From: Desulfitobacterium hafniense DCB-2 | GTDB taxonomy: Bacteria; Bacillota; Desulfitobacteriia; Desulfitobacteriales; Desulfitobacteriaceae | Assembly (NCBI RefSeq): GCF_000021925.1 | Contig: NC_011830.1 | Span: 1,140,501-1,204,500, forward strand | Reading direction: 5' to 3' | Length of the DNA stretch: 64,000 bases | Part shown: one piece after another, positions 8,464 to 15,799 of the stretch | How positions within the stretch are numbered: the first letter of the stretch is position 1 | Layout of the letters: the number at the start of each line of letters is the position of its first letter | Made by a program: the position numbers and the translations under genes | Notes under the pieces: generated by a model | Databases searched by the model: none | The model's input: only the letters and a program-made list of their open reading frames with translations | Told to the model about the DNA's origin: nothing

Positions 8464-9762
8464 ATGATGAAATATCGGCATTATGAGGGAAATCCGCAAA
8501 AAAACAGCCCGGCTCTGGGCGCCACCCTGGCTTATCTGGGAATCAACGGACTGCTGGCCCTGCTGCACGGTTCCCAGGGCTGCTCCTCCTTTATCCGCCT
8601 GCAGCTGAACCGGCATTTTAAAGAGTCCATCCCTCTTAATTCCACCGCTTTGCTGGAGGACTCGGTCATTTTCGGCGGATGGGAGCATTTGAAGAAAGGG
8701 ATTGCCGTGGCAGCGGATAAATACAAGCCCCAAATCATCGGCGTTATGAGCTCAGGTCTCACGGAAACTTATGGGGATGATATGGCCAGCGCTTTAGCCA
8801 GCCTGTACTCGGAAAGACCGGACCTGGAGGATCTGCCTGTGGTATTGGCCAGTACCCCGGACTATATAGGGTCCATGCAGGACGGGTATCAACGGACTGT
8901 CGAGGCCTTGGTGGATGCCCTTGTCGGTTTAAATCATCATTCTCCAGCGTCAGCTTTAAAGACAGATATTCAGGAAGCTCCTTATCTCGCTTTATTGCCC
9001 GGCTGTCATCTGACTCCGGCTGATGTGGATGAACTGAAAGAGATTGTCAGGGATTTCGGCTTCAGGCCCATTACCCTGCCGGATCTCTCAGTTTCTCTGG
9101 ACGGTCATGCGGAGCTGGAGGCCGCCCCCGTGGTCCAGGGAGGCACCTTGTTGGAGGATTTTCAGCTTCTGCCCAGGTCCAGGGCGTGCTTATCCTTTGG
9201 CCTGAGCATGGAGAAAGCAGGGGAAACCCTTAAGGAGGCCTATCATATTCCTCACTATAATTTTCCTTCTTTAAGCGGACTTACGGCCACCGATGGCTTG
9301 ATATTGACCTTGGCTAAGCTGTCCGGTAAGACTATCCCGGAAAAGCAGCTCCGGCAAAGAAACCGCTTGCTGGATACCCTGGCCGATTATCATGATCAAC
9401 TGGGTAAGCTTAGGGTAGCCATCGCCTTGGAAACGGATCTCCTCTATAGCTTAGGGTCCAGTCTGGTGGAGGTTGGAGCGGAGCTGACGGTGGCTTTGGC
9501 AGCATCCCAGGCAGGTACCGACCGCTTGTCCCTGCCTGTCCCCATGGAGGTAGGAGATTTGGAAACCCTTGAGGAGCGGGCCGGCCAAAGCAAGCTCATC
9601 ATTGCCAACTCCAATGGCCGTCAGGCGGCGGGACAGCTTAAGCTGCCCCATCTGAGGGCAGGGCTGCCGGTTTTTGACCGGGCGGGTTATCCCCAGACCT
9701 GTTGGATCGGCTATGAAGGGACACAGCGCTTCCTCTTTGCCACGTTAAATGCAGTAAGTTAG
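8464..9762 (+). CDS. nifN: FeMo-cofactor scaffold protein NifN
   Basis: 432 residues, a NifK paralogue: HGSQGCSSFIRLQLNRHFKE near residues 37-56 matches the NifK HGSQGC motif, but the other P-cluster cysteines are reduced (the NifK TSC position reads MSSGLTETYGDD). Forms the heterotetramer with NifE. GAGGAGGGATGAG precedes the start. No NifN-NifX fusion; nifX is a separate downstream gene. Confidence 0.93.
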   Translation: MMKYRHYEGNPQKNSPALGATLAYLGINGLLALLHGSQGCSSFIRLQLNRHFKESIPLNSTALLEDSVIFGGWEHLKKGIAVAADKYKPQIIGVMSSGLTETYGDDMASALASLYSERPDLEDLPVVLASTPDYIGSMQDGYQRTVEALVDALVGLNHHSPASALKTDIQEAPYLALLPGCHLTPADVDELKEIVRDFGFRPITLPDLSVSLDGHAELEAAPVVQGGTLLEDFQLLPRSRACLSFGLSMEKAGETLKEAYHIPHYNFPSLSGLTATDGLILTLAKLSGKTIPEKQLRQRNRLLDTLADYHDQLGKLRVAIALETDLLYSLGSSLVEVGAELTVALAASQAGTDRLSLPVPMEVGDLETLEERAGQSKLIIANSNGRQAAGQLKLPHLRAGLPVFDRAGYPQTCWIGYEGTQRFLFATLNAVS

Positions 9763-9773
9763 GAGTGAACAGC

Positions 9774-10145
9774 ATGCTTGTAGGCTTTGCCAGCAGTGAT
9801 GGATTGACCATTGATTCCCATTTTGCCTCAGCCCCGGGTTTCGAGAGGTATGTATTTACCATGGACAGCCAAGGAGTTTACCAGGATTCCCAGGGGGCCA
9901 AAGGTCCGGCAGAATCCGAAGATAAGGTGGATGCCCGGATTCAGATTCTCAAAGAGTGTGCTATTGTCTATTGCACTCAGATTGGCGGCCCGGCGGCAGC
10001 CCGCCTCGTTCAGAGCGGTATTCACCCGATCAAAGTACCGGAAGGAACCCCAATCGCCGATGAAGTGAGACGCTTGGATCAGCTGCTGTCTTCTCAAAAG
10101 CTGCCGCCTTGGCTGAAAAAGAAGCTGAATCAAGAGGGGAATTAA
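9774..10145 (+). CDS. nifX: NifX-family FeMo-cofactor binding protein
   Basis: 123 residues of the dinitrogenase iron-molybdenum cofactor family (NifX/NafY/NifB C-domain). The motif SSDGLTIDSHFASAPGFERY lies at the N-terminus and YCTQIGGPAAARLVQSGIHP in the middle. ATG 9774 was chosen because AGGAG lies 9 bp upstream; a GTG at 9765 abuts it. Members carry NifB-co or VK-cluster between NifB and NifEN. A second copy lies at 11782. Confidence 0.9.
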   Translation: MLVGFASSDGLTIDSHFASAPGFERYVFTMDSQGVYQDSQGAKGPAESEDKVDARIQILKECAIVYCTQIGGPAAARLVQSGIHPIKVPEGTPIADEVRRLDQLLSSQKLPPWLKKKLNQEGN

Positions 10146-10156
10146 GGAGGATGGAA

Positions 10157-10417
10157 ATGAGCGTAGTTTTTGAAACCTTTGGAGGTTCCCCTTGGACTCC
10201 CATGTATGTGGATACCTTTGATAAGAACAAATGTCTTGGTTGTGGCCGCTGTATTAAACTCTGTGTGCAGAAAGTTCTGGGCGTGGAAACCTATGAGGAT
10301 GATGAAGGAACTGAGCGCCAAATTGCCAAGATCGACAATAAGGATCATTGTATTGGCTGCCAATCCTGTGGAAGCATCTGTGTGCGGCGCTGCTACACCT
10401 TTAAGAGCAAATCATAA
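10157..10417 (+). CDS. nif-specific 2[4Fe-4S] ferredoxin (ferredoxin III type)
   Basis: 86 residues from ATG 10157, 6 bp after AAGGAGG. Two CxxCxxCxxxC clusters are seen (CLGCGRCIKLC and CIGCQSCGSIC), separated by a long insert, with an extra CVRRC at the end, as in ferredoxin III found next to nifX and nifB. Likely supplies electrons for cofactor assembly or nitrogenase. The start VVFETFGGSPWTPMYV is typical of this subfamily. Confidence 0.9.
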   Translation: MSVVFETFGGSPWTPMYVDTFDKNKCLGCGRCIKLCVQKVLGVETYEDDEGTERQIAKIDNKDHCIGCQSCGSICVRRCYTFKSKS

Positions 10418-10457
10418 AAAGAGCCTTTTTCAAATTAGAATGATTGGAGGGATTGAT

Positions 10458-11300
10458 ATGCATAAAGCATGTACATGTACACAAGGAAATATGAATACTC
10501 CCCGCCTGAATCTCGGACATCCCTGTTTTTCCACCAAAGGACATGGCAATACGGGACGCATCCATTTAGCCGTAGCTCCCGGCTGCAATATCTCGTGCAA
10601 TTATTGTGTACGCAAATTTGATTGTGCCAATGAATCCCGTCCAGGTGTAGCCAGTAAGGTGCAAACCCCTGAAGAAGCACTGGCAACGGTGCGGAAAGTC
10701 AAAGCTTCCGGTAAAGGAGATAAATTTGTGGTGGTCGGCATTGCCGGTCCCGGGGAGCCCTTAGCCAATGAGGGGACCTTTACAACGCTGAGAGGGGTAA
10801 AACGGGATTTCCCGGAGATGATTCTGTGCCTGAGCAGCAATGGCCTGCTCTTGCCGGAGAAGATGGAGGAATTGACGGATATCGGAGTATCTCACATTAC
10901 TATTACCATCAATACCCTGGAGGAGCAGGTTGGTGCCCAAATCTACAGTTATGTGCGCTGGAAGGGGCAAACCTTGATCGGAGCTGAAGCGGCAAGAACC
11001 CTGCTCCATAATCAGCTGAGCGGGCTGGAAATGGCCGCGAAGGCGGGGATGACAGTGAAAATAAATACGGTGCTGATGCCTGGCATCAATGACCATGGCC
11101 TAAATGACTTATCTGTGGAAATCAAGAAAAGGGGAGCACATCTTCATAATATTATGCCGGTCATTCCCCAGGGGAAATTAGCTCATATCATACCGCCCTC
11201 CCGGGAGCAGCTTGCCGTTAGACGCAGCAGTTTAAGCTCCCTCCTGCCCCAGATGACCCATTGTCAGCAATGCCGCGCCGATGCCATCGGGGTGTTCTGA
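10458..11300 (+). CDS. nifB: NifB, radical SAM FeMo-cofactor biosynthesis protein
   Basis: 280 residues from ATG 10458, preceded by TTGGAGGGA. The radical-SAM cluster is CNISCNYC (Cys43, Cys47, Cys50), with GIAGPGEPLAN as the SAM-binding glycine motif. It builds the 8Fe-9S-C NifB-co precursor. This is the short form without a C-terminal NifX domain; stand-alone NifX proteins are present instead. The C-terminal CQQCRADAIG motif is conserved in the family. Its stop overlaps the next start (TGATG). Confidence 0.95.
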   Translation: MHKACTCTQGNMNTPRLNLGHPCFSTKGHGNTGRIHLAVAPGCNISCNYCVRKFDCANESRPGVASKVQTPEEALATVRKVKASGKGDKFVVVGIAGPGEPLANEGTFTTLRGVKRDFPEMILCLSSNGLLLPEKMEELTDIGVSHITITINTLEEQVGAQIYSYVRWKGQTLIGAEAARTLLHNQLSGLEMAAKAGMTVKINTVLMPGINDHGLNDLSVEIKKRGAHLHNIMPVIPQGKLAHIIPPSREQLAVRRSSLSSLLPQMTHCQQCRADAIGVF

Positions 11301-11749
11301 TGAAACCTGTAATCAGAGAAGCAGTGCCGGCAGACATCACCGACATGGCTAAGCTGCTGAAAACCTTATTTTCTCTGGAGGCGGATTTCTCCTATGATGA
11401 GACAAAACAGCGCCGGGGTCTGGAGCTGATGTTGGAAGAGGGTGCCCGGCGGTGCATGATGGTGGCGGAGCAAAACGGACGGGTGATCGGCATGGTCACA
11501 GCGCAGCTGCTGATATCCACGGCAGAAGGGGGACTATCCGCCTGGGTCGAGGATCTCGTCGTTGAGGAGCCTTATCAGGGGCAGGGAACAGGCAGGGCAT
11601 TGCTGTTATCCCTTCAGGCCTGGGCGGCGGCACGAGGCGTTAAGCGCCTGCAGCTTTTAGCGGACCGCAGCAATACAAGAGCCTTGGCATTCTATAGAAA
11701 GATGGCTTGGCAGTTTACGGAGCTGATCTGTTTAAGGACTTATGTCTAA
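11300..11749 (+). CDS. GNAT-family N-acetyltransferase inside the nif operon
   Basis: 149 residues from ATG 11300, which overlaps the nifB stop codon (TGATG), indicating coupled translation. The acetyl-CoA binding loop is seen as VEEPYQGQGTGRALL (motif A, about residue 92), followed by NTRALAFYRKMAW. The substrate is unknown. Its tight placement between nifB and the second nifX gene suggests a role during diazotrophic growth, but no function follows from sequence. Confidence 0.85.
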   Translation: MKPVIREAVPADITDMAKLLKTLFSLEADFSYDETKQRRGLELMLEEGARRCMMVAEQNGRVIGMVTAQLLISTAEGGLSAWVEDLVVEEPYQGQGTGRALLLSLQAWAAARGVKRLQLLADRSNTRALAFYRKMAWQFTELICLRTYV

Positions 11750-11781
11750 ATCTGAATTATTATGGTTGGGAGGGAGATAGG

Positions 11782-12168
11782 GTGATTAAGGTGGCTTTTT
11801 GCAGTGAGGATATGCAGCATGTCGATGCTCATTTTGCGCTTAGTTCCAATATTGTCATTTATGAATTCCTGCCTGCTTCATTTCATCGGGTTAAAACGAA
11901 AAGCTTTAAGTCCCAAACCGGTCAAGAAACCGAAACGATCAATGAAAGACGCCTTGCGGAACGGATTGAAGCGATTCAGGATTGCGATATATTGTATTGC
12001 AGCCAGATCGGGAGCCCAGCGGCGGCAAGGCTCATCAACCACAATATTTTCCCTATGCAGACCAAGGAAAATCTACTGATCGAGGAGGCGGCCTGCCGAC
12101 TGCAGCGGATGTTCCATAAGAATCCGCCTCATTGGCTGGAGAATAAGTTTCAGAGGGGAGGAGCCTAG
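11782..12168 (+). CDS. second NifX-family cofactor protein
   Basis: 128 residues from GTG 11782, preceded by GGGAGGGAG. It is a divergent paralogue of the NifX at 9774: SEDMQHVDAHFALSSNIVIY and YCSQIGSPAAARLINHNIFP align with the same blocks, and both end in a PPHWLENKF/PPWLKKKL-type tail. Probably another carrier or store for FeMo-co precursors. Ends one base before nifV. Confidence 0.85.
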   Translation: MIKVAFCSEDMQHVDAHFALSSNIVIYEFLPASFHRVKTKSFKSQTGQETETINERRLAERIEAIQDCDILYCSQIGSPAAARLINHNIFPMQTKENLLIEEAACRLQRMFHKNPPHWLENKFQRGGA

Positions 12169-12169
12169 C

Positions 12170-13303
12170 ATGAAAGATTCCGTATGGCTTTGTGATACGA
12201 CCCTGCGAGATGGGGAACAAACCCCGGGCATCGCTTTCCGTTTCAAAGAGAAGGCGCGAATCGCTACTTGCCTGGCTGAAGCAGGAATTGATGAGATTGA
12301 GGTCGGTGTTCCCAGTGTGGGGGCCGATGAGATGGAAATCATCAAGGGTTTGGTGGATTTAAGGCTGCCGGTGCGTCTGGCCACCTGGAACCGCACCAGT
12401 AAGGAGGATCTGGAAGCCAGCTTCCGAACCGGTGTCGGCGCGGTTTCTATTTGTATTCCGGTTTCCGATCAACATATAGAGCGCAAGCTCAGAAAAAGCC
12501 GGACCTGGGCCATGGACAGCATGGGAGAAGCCGTTGAACTGGCTAAAAAGGAAGGGAAATATGTTTGTGTAGGTTTTGAAGATGCCAGCCGTGCCGACGT
12601 GGATTTCATGATTAAGATGGCTAAAGTAGCGGAAGGGCTTAGGGCCGATCGGATACGTTTAGCCGATACTCTGGGTATCCTGGATCCCCTTGAGCTGGCG
12701 CGGCGTTTTGCCCCTCTGCCGCAAAGAACAGCGCTGCCTCTGGAGTTTCATGCGCACAATGATTTAGGAATGGCTACGGCCAATGCCTTAACAGCCCTAC
12801 GCATCGGTTTCAAAGCTGTCAGTGTCACCGTGGGGGGATTGGGGGAAAGAGCGGGCAATGCTCCTCTGGAAGAAATTTCGGTGGCCATTCATCATATCTT
12901 GCAGCGTCCCACCGCCTTTGATATCCAGAAGGTTAATGATATTTCCCTTTTGGTCAGTGACATTACCCAGCGGGAGGTTCCCCGTTCCAAGCCCGTTGTG
13001 GGGTCCGATGTCTTTACTCATACTTCGGCGGTTCATTTGGACGGAATTCGCAAGGACGTGGAAAATTATCAGCCTTTTCCGCCGGAAAGCATCTCCAGAA
13101 AGCACTCCATGGTTTTTGGCAAATACTCAGGAATAAAGGAGCTCGTGAGACTGCTGGAAGAAGAACGAGTTCCTTACACACAAGAGCAGCTGACAGAGCT
13201 TTTGATCCGGGTGAGACTGCACAGCAGCATAAAAAAGATTCCTTTGCAGGCTGAAGATGTCTTAAGTCTGGCGAGAAGTCTCAATCAACTGCGCAATGCT
13301 TAG
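12170..13303 (+). CDS. nifV: homocitrate synthase NifV
   Basis: 377 residues. The DTTLRDGEQTPGIAF motif (residues 9-23) and EFHAHNDLGMATAN are diagnostic of the isopropylmalate/homocitrate synthase family; KYSGIKEL follows in the C-terminal part. Condenses acetyl-CoA and 2-oxoglutarate to homocitrate, the organic ligand of FeMo-co. Last gene of the nif operon, followed by a terminator. A leucine-type LeuA is less likely given the context and the absence of the C-terminal regulatory domain. Confidence 0.95.
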   Translation: MKDSVWLCDTTLRDGEQTPGIAFRFKEKARIATCLAEAGIDEIEVGVPSVGADEMEIIKGLVDLRLPVRLATWNRTSKEDLEASFRTGVGAVSICIPVSDQHIERKLRKSRTWAMDSMGEAVELAKKEGKYVCVGFEDASRADVDFMIKMAKVAEGLRADRIRLADTLGILDPLELARRFAPLPQRTALPLEFHAHNDLGMATANALTALRIGFKAVSVTVGGLGERAGNAPLEEISVAIHHILQRPTAFDIQKVNDISLLVSDITQREVPRSKPVVGSDVFTHTSAVHLDGIRKDVENYQPFPPESISRKHSMVFGKYSGIKELVRLLEEERVPYTQEQLTELLIRVRLHSSIKKIPLQAEDVLSLARSLNQLRNA

Positions 13304-13427
13304 GACAAAATTCGAACAATCAGATTGCTTGGGTTATGATAAGCCATAAAGTTAAACTGCGGCAAAGGAGCGGAGAGAGTGTCGGAAACCCTTGATATAA
13401 CTGCAATAGAACTATTAGTTAAGCAAT

Positions 13428-13470
13428 AAAAGTTCAGCCGGGACGAAAGAACCATCTGAACTTTTCTGAT
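13428..13470 (+). terminator. terminator after nifV
   Basis: AAAAGTTCAG (13428-13437) pairs with CTGAACTTTT (13456-13465) and is followed by CTGATTGATT. It closes the nif operon. The 372-base gap 13304-13675 otherwise contains the hutP promoter, an attenuator hairpin and no gene. Confidence 0.7.
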
Positions 13471-13483
13471 TGATTAACAAGAA

Positions 13484-13539
13484 GTATACAGTGTTCTTCG
13501 GAAAAAACACTTGTTATTTTGATTGAATTCCTGTAAATT
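13484..13539 (+). promoter_or_regulatory. hutP/amt promoter with the same 15-mer box as nif
   Basis: GTATACAGTGTTCTT at 13484-13498 is identical to 1972-1986. TTGTTA (13511-13516) and TAAATT (13534-13539) are 17 bp apart. The 15-mer starts 50 bp before the -10 in both places, which argues for one activator serving both promoters. Confidence 0.55.
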
Positions 13540-13565
13540 ATAAACATCAAATCAATAAGGCAATG

Positions 13566-13617
13566 GCGCCGTTACAAGAATCTAAGACAGATTACTTGCA
13601 ACGGCGCTTTCTTGTTT
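13566..13617 (+). terminator. attenuator hairpin in the hutP leader
   Basis: GGCGCCGTT (13565-13573) pairs with AACGGCGC (13600-13607). Inner stems CAAG/CTTG and AATCT/AGATT extend it, and TTTCTTGTTT follows. It lies between the proposed promoter and the hutP start, so it would attenuate hutP itself. The apical part carries AAG-N5-AAG-N1-CAG (13576-13590), a looser version of the triplet spacing in the nif and amt leaders. Confidence 0.65.
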
Positions 13618-13675
13618 CAGCTATGTGAGTGCCTTTGCGGCGAAGCCAGGTTTTTTGTAAGGAGGGAGGCTATTG

Positions 13676-14113
13676 ATGCCAGAAAGAAGCCAGAAACAAG
13701 AAAAGCCTTCTCTTGAACGAACTGCACTGGCCTTAGCATTAACGGAAACCCGTGAAAAAGAGAATGAGTTGAAAAAGTTGATGCTTTCCCAAAACGTCTA
13801 TTGTGCAGTAACCGAATTAGGAGGAACGTATTCCGCGTTACAACCCACCGGGAAGCTAACCCACTCTGTCATTTCGGCAGCAATCAACACAGGTGCCATT
13901 CAAAAGGAGCCGAAGGCCATACACGCTGTTGTGCATGCGACCTTAGAAGCAAGCAATGGGATCTTTGTTCATACCAACAGCAATGCCAGCTATGCCCTGA
14001 AAGTGGGGATTGCCTGTGATCGGGACTGGATCGCCATCGCCATATTTGGGCGTTCATCCATACATGCTCTGTCAGAGCATTGCCGAGTGGGTTTAGGGTA
14101 TATGCATCTATAA
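13676..14113 (+). CDS. HutP-family RNA-binding antiterminator
   Basis: 145 residues from ATG 13676, preceded by AAGGAGGGAGG. The segment AIHAVVHATLEASNGI aligns with HALYHATMEALHG of Bacillus HutP, keeping the two His that bind Mg2+ (here His83 and His87). The ending GLGYMHL matches GVGINHI, keeping the third metal ligand (His144). DWIAIAIFG matches DWIAVSLYG. HutP forms hexamers that, with histidine and Mg2+, bind clustered NAG triplets and open a terminator upstream of histidine-utilisation genes. No hut gene is present here. The gene sits between nif and amt, whose leaders carry NAG triplets next to terminators, so control of nitrogen genes is inferred. The effector is unknown. Confidence 0.85.
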   Translation: MPERSQKQEKPSLERTALALALTETREKENELKKLMLSQNVYCAVTELGGTYSALQPTGKLTHSVISAAINTGAIQKEPKAIHAVVHATLEASNGIFVHTNSNASYALKVGIACDRDWIAIAIFGRSSIHALSEHCRVGLGYMHL

Positions 14114-14126
14114 TTTCATAGCTTTC

Positions 14127-14216
14127 GGGTGCCAGGTCGAGGACTTGGTAAGTGTGTAAGAGTAAGAGAGAAAACCCAGGTTGGAGTATATCCGGGGGAT
14201 CTCTCTTCTTTTTTTC
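14127..14216 (+). promoter_or_regulatory. amt leader module: stem-loop, NAG triplets, terminator
   Basis: Hairpin AGGTC (14134-14138)/GACTT (14142-14146), then AAG (14150), AAG (14158) and AAG (14164) with 5- and 3-nt spacers, then AGAGA. The third triplet begins the terminator 5' arm AAGAGAGA (14164-14171). Its partner TCTCTCTT (14200-14207) is followed by CTTTTTTTC. The module is strikingly like the two nif leader modules, down to the shared GTGTxTAAGAG segment. It would stop transcription between hutP and amt unless relieved. Confidence 0.65.
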
Positions 14217-14334
14217 AACCGGTGTTCATCATTACTACCTGAATAAAAATCATTTCAAGGAAAGGGGGGAGTGGACCAGAAGAACGTCCACTGTATTTGA
14301 AAATTATTTAAGTAATAGCAAGGAGGAATATCAA

Positions 14335-15720
14335 ATGAAAAGAGTATGGGTATTATTATTAGCGATTATAAGCATGTTGGCTCTGCCTGTTGCAGTTTTG
14401 GCGGAAGATGGTGCTGTGGTGGATACAGGGGACACCAGCTTCATTATTTTATCAGCGGCCCTGGTTTTTCTCATGACCCCCGGCCTGGCGTTATTCTATG
14501 GCGGTATGGTTCGTAAAAAGAATGTTCTGAGTACGGTGATGCATAGTTTTATTCTCATGGGTGTATCTTCCGTACTTTGGGTGTTGATCGGCTTTAGCTT
14601 GGCCTTTGGTACAGACCATGCCGGTATTATCGGAAGTTTAGAGTGGATTGGCCTCAGCGGTGTCGGTATGGAACCTAATGGAGATTACTCCTCGACCATC
14701 CCCTTCCTCTTATTCATGGCCTTCCAAATGATGTTTACCATCATTACTCCGGCAATTATCTCGGGTTCTGTTGCTGAACGCATGCGGTTCCCGGCCTTTC
14801 TGGGATTTATGGTTCTGTGGTTGTTGGTTGTCTATTATCCCCTGGCTCACTCGGTATGGGGTGTGGGTGGTTTCCTGCGTGAAATGGGAGCATTGGATTT
14901 TGCAGGCGGAACTGTTGTGCATATCAGCTCAGGGGTTACCGGTTTAGTCGCTGCTTTAATCCTGGGCAAACGCAAAGGGCATGGCAAAGAACCTATGGCT
15001 CCTCATCAATTGCCTATGACGGTTTTAGGGGCAGGTCTGCTCTGGTTTGGCTGGTTTGGCTTTAATGCCGGCAGTGCCTTAGGCGCCAATGGATTAGCCG
15101 CCATGGCTCTGGTCACGACCAATACTTCAGCTGCCGCCGGTGCTTTAGCCTGGATGGCCACAGAATGGATGCACCGTGGTAAGCCCACCATTTTGGGCGC
15201 AGCCAGTGGTGCCATTGCAGGGCTTGTAGCGATTACCCCAGGAGCAGGTTTCGTCACTCCCATGTCCTCTCTGGTGATTGGCCTCGTCGGTGGAGCCATT
15301 TGCTACTTCGGAGTCAGTGTTCTTAAGGCAAAACTTGGCTATGATGATTCTTTGGATGCTTTCGGTTGTCATGGAATCGGTGGAATCTGGGGAGCTCTGG
15401 CAACGGGTATCTTCGCTTCGGCTTCTGTGGGGGGAACTGACGGATTGTTGTATGGAAATGCAGCTCAGGTAGGGATTCAAGCCATCGGTGTTGCTGTAAC
15501 TATTGTTCTGGCAGTCGTTGCCACATTTATAATTATGAAGCTGGTCGGTATATTCACACCCTTGCGGGTTACTGCTGAAGAAGAAGAGATGGGCCTGGAC
15601 ATCTCCCTCCATGGCGAAGAGGCTTACCCCGACTTTATCGGCAGTGGTTATCTTCCCACAATTGTATCGGCTGCCAAAGCAGTCAGTGTTTCCACACCCA
15701 GCGGTCAGCCGGGAAAATAG
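14335..15720 (+). CDS. amt: ammonium transporter, Amt/MEP/Rh family
   Basis: 461 residues from ATG 14335, 8 bp after AAGGAGG. An N-terminal signal peptide (KRVWVLLLAIISMLALPVA) precedes about 11 membrane segments. The Amt signatures GLALFYGGMVRKKN, FAGGTVVHISSGVTGL and DDSLDAFGCHGIGG (with the second pore His) are clear. It moves ammonium into the cell and is normally gated by a PII protein encoded immediately downstream. Here the first PII gene is 2.06 kb away because an IS110 element lies between them. Confidence 0.95.
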   Translation: MKRVWVLLLAIISMLALPVAVLAEDGAVVDTGDTSFIILSAALVFLMTPGLALFYGGMVRKKNVLSTVMHSFILMGVSSVLWVLIGFSLAFGTDHAGIIGSLEWIGLSGVGMEPNGDYSSTIPFLLFMAFQMMFTIITPAIISGSVAERMRFPAFLGFMVLWLLVVYYPLAHSVWGVGGFLREMGALDFAGGTVVHISSGVTGLVAALILGKRKGHGKEPMAPHQLPMTVLGAGLLWFGWFGFNAGSALGANGLAAMALVTTNTSAAAGALAWMATEWMHRGKPTILGAASGAIAGLVAITPGAGFVTPMSSLVIGLVGGAICYFGVSVLKAKLGYDDSLDAFGCHGIGGIWGALATGIFASASVGGTDGLLYGNAAQVGIQAIGVAVTIVLAVVATFIIMKLVGIFTPLRVTAEEEEMGLDISLHGEEAYPDFIGSGYLPTIVSAAKAVSVSTPSGQPGK

Positions 15721-15799
15721 GCATTGAGCTGCATCTGATTATAAAGTCCTTCGGTAATATGTCAAGACTCTAAGCGAGTCAAATTTTCAGTTAGCTAAT

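Noticed and set aside
14150..14170. Canonical Bacillus HutP site (three NAG with 4-nt spacers)
   Set aside because: The spacing here is 5 and 3 (or 5) nt, so it is reported as a HutP-like pattern, not as the known site.
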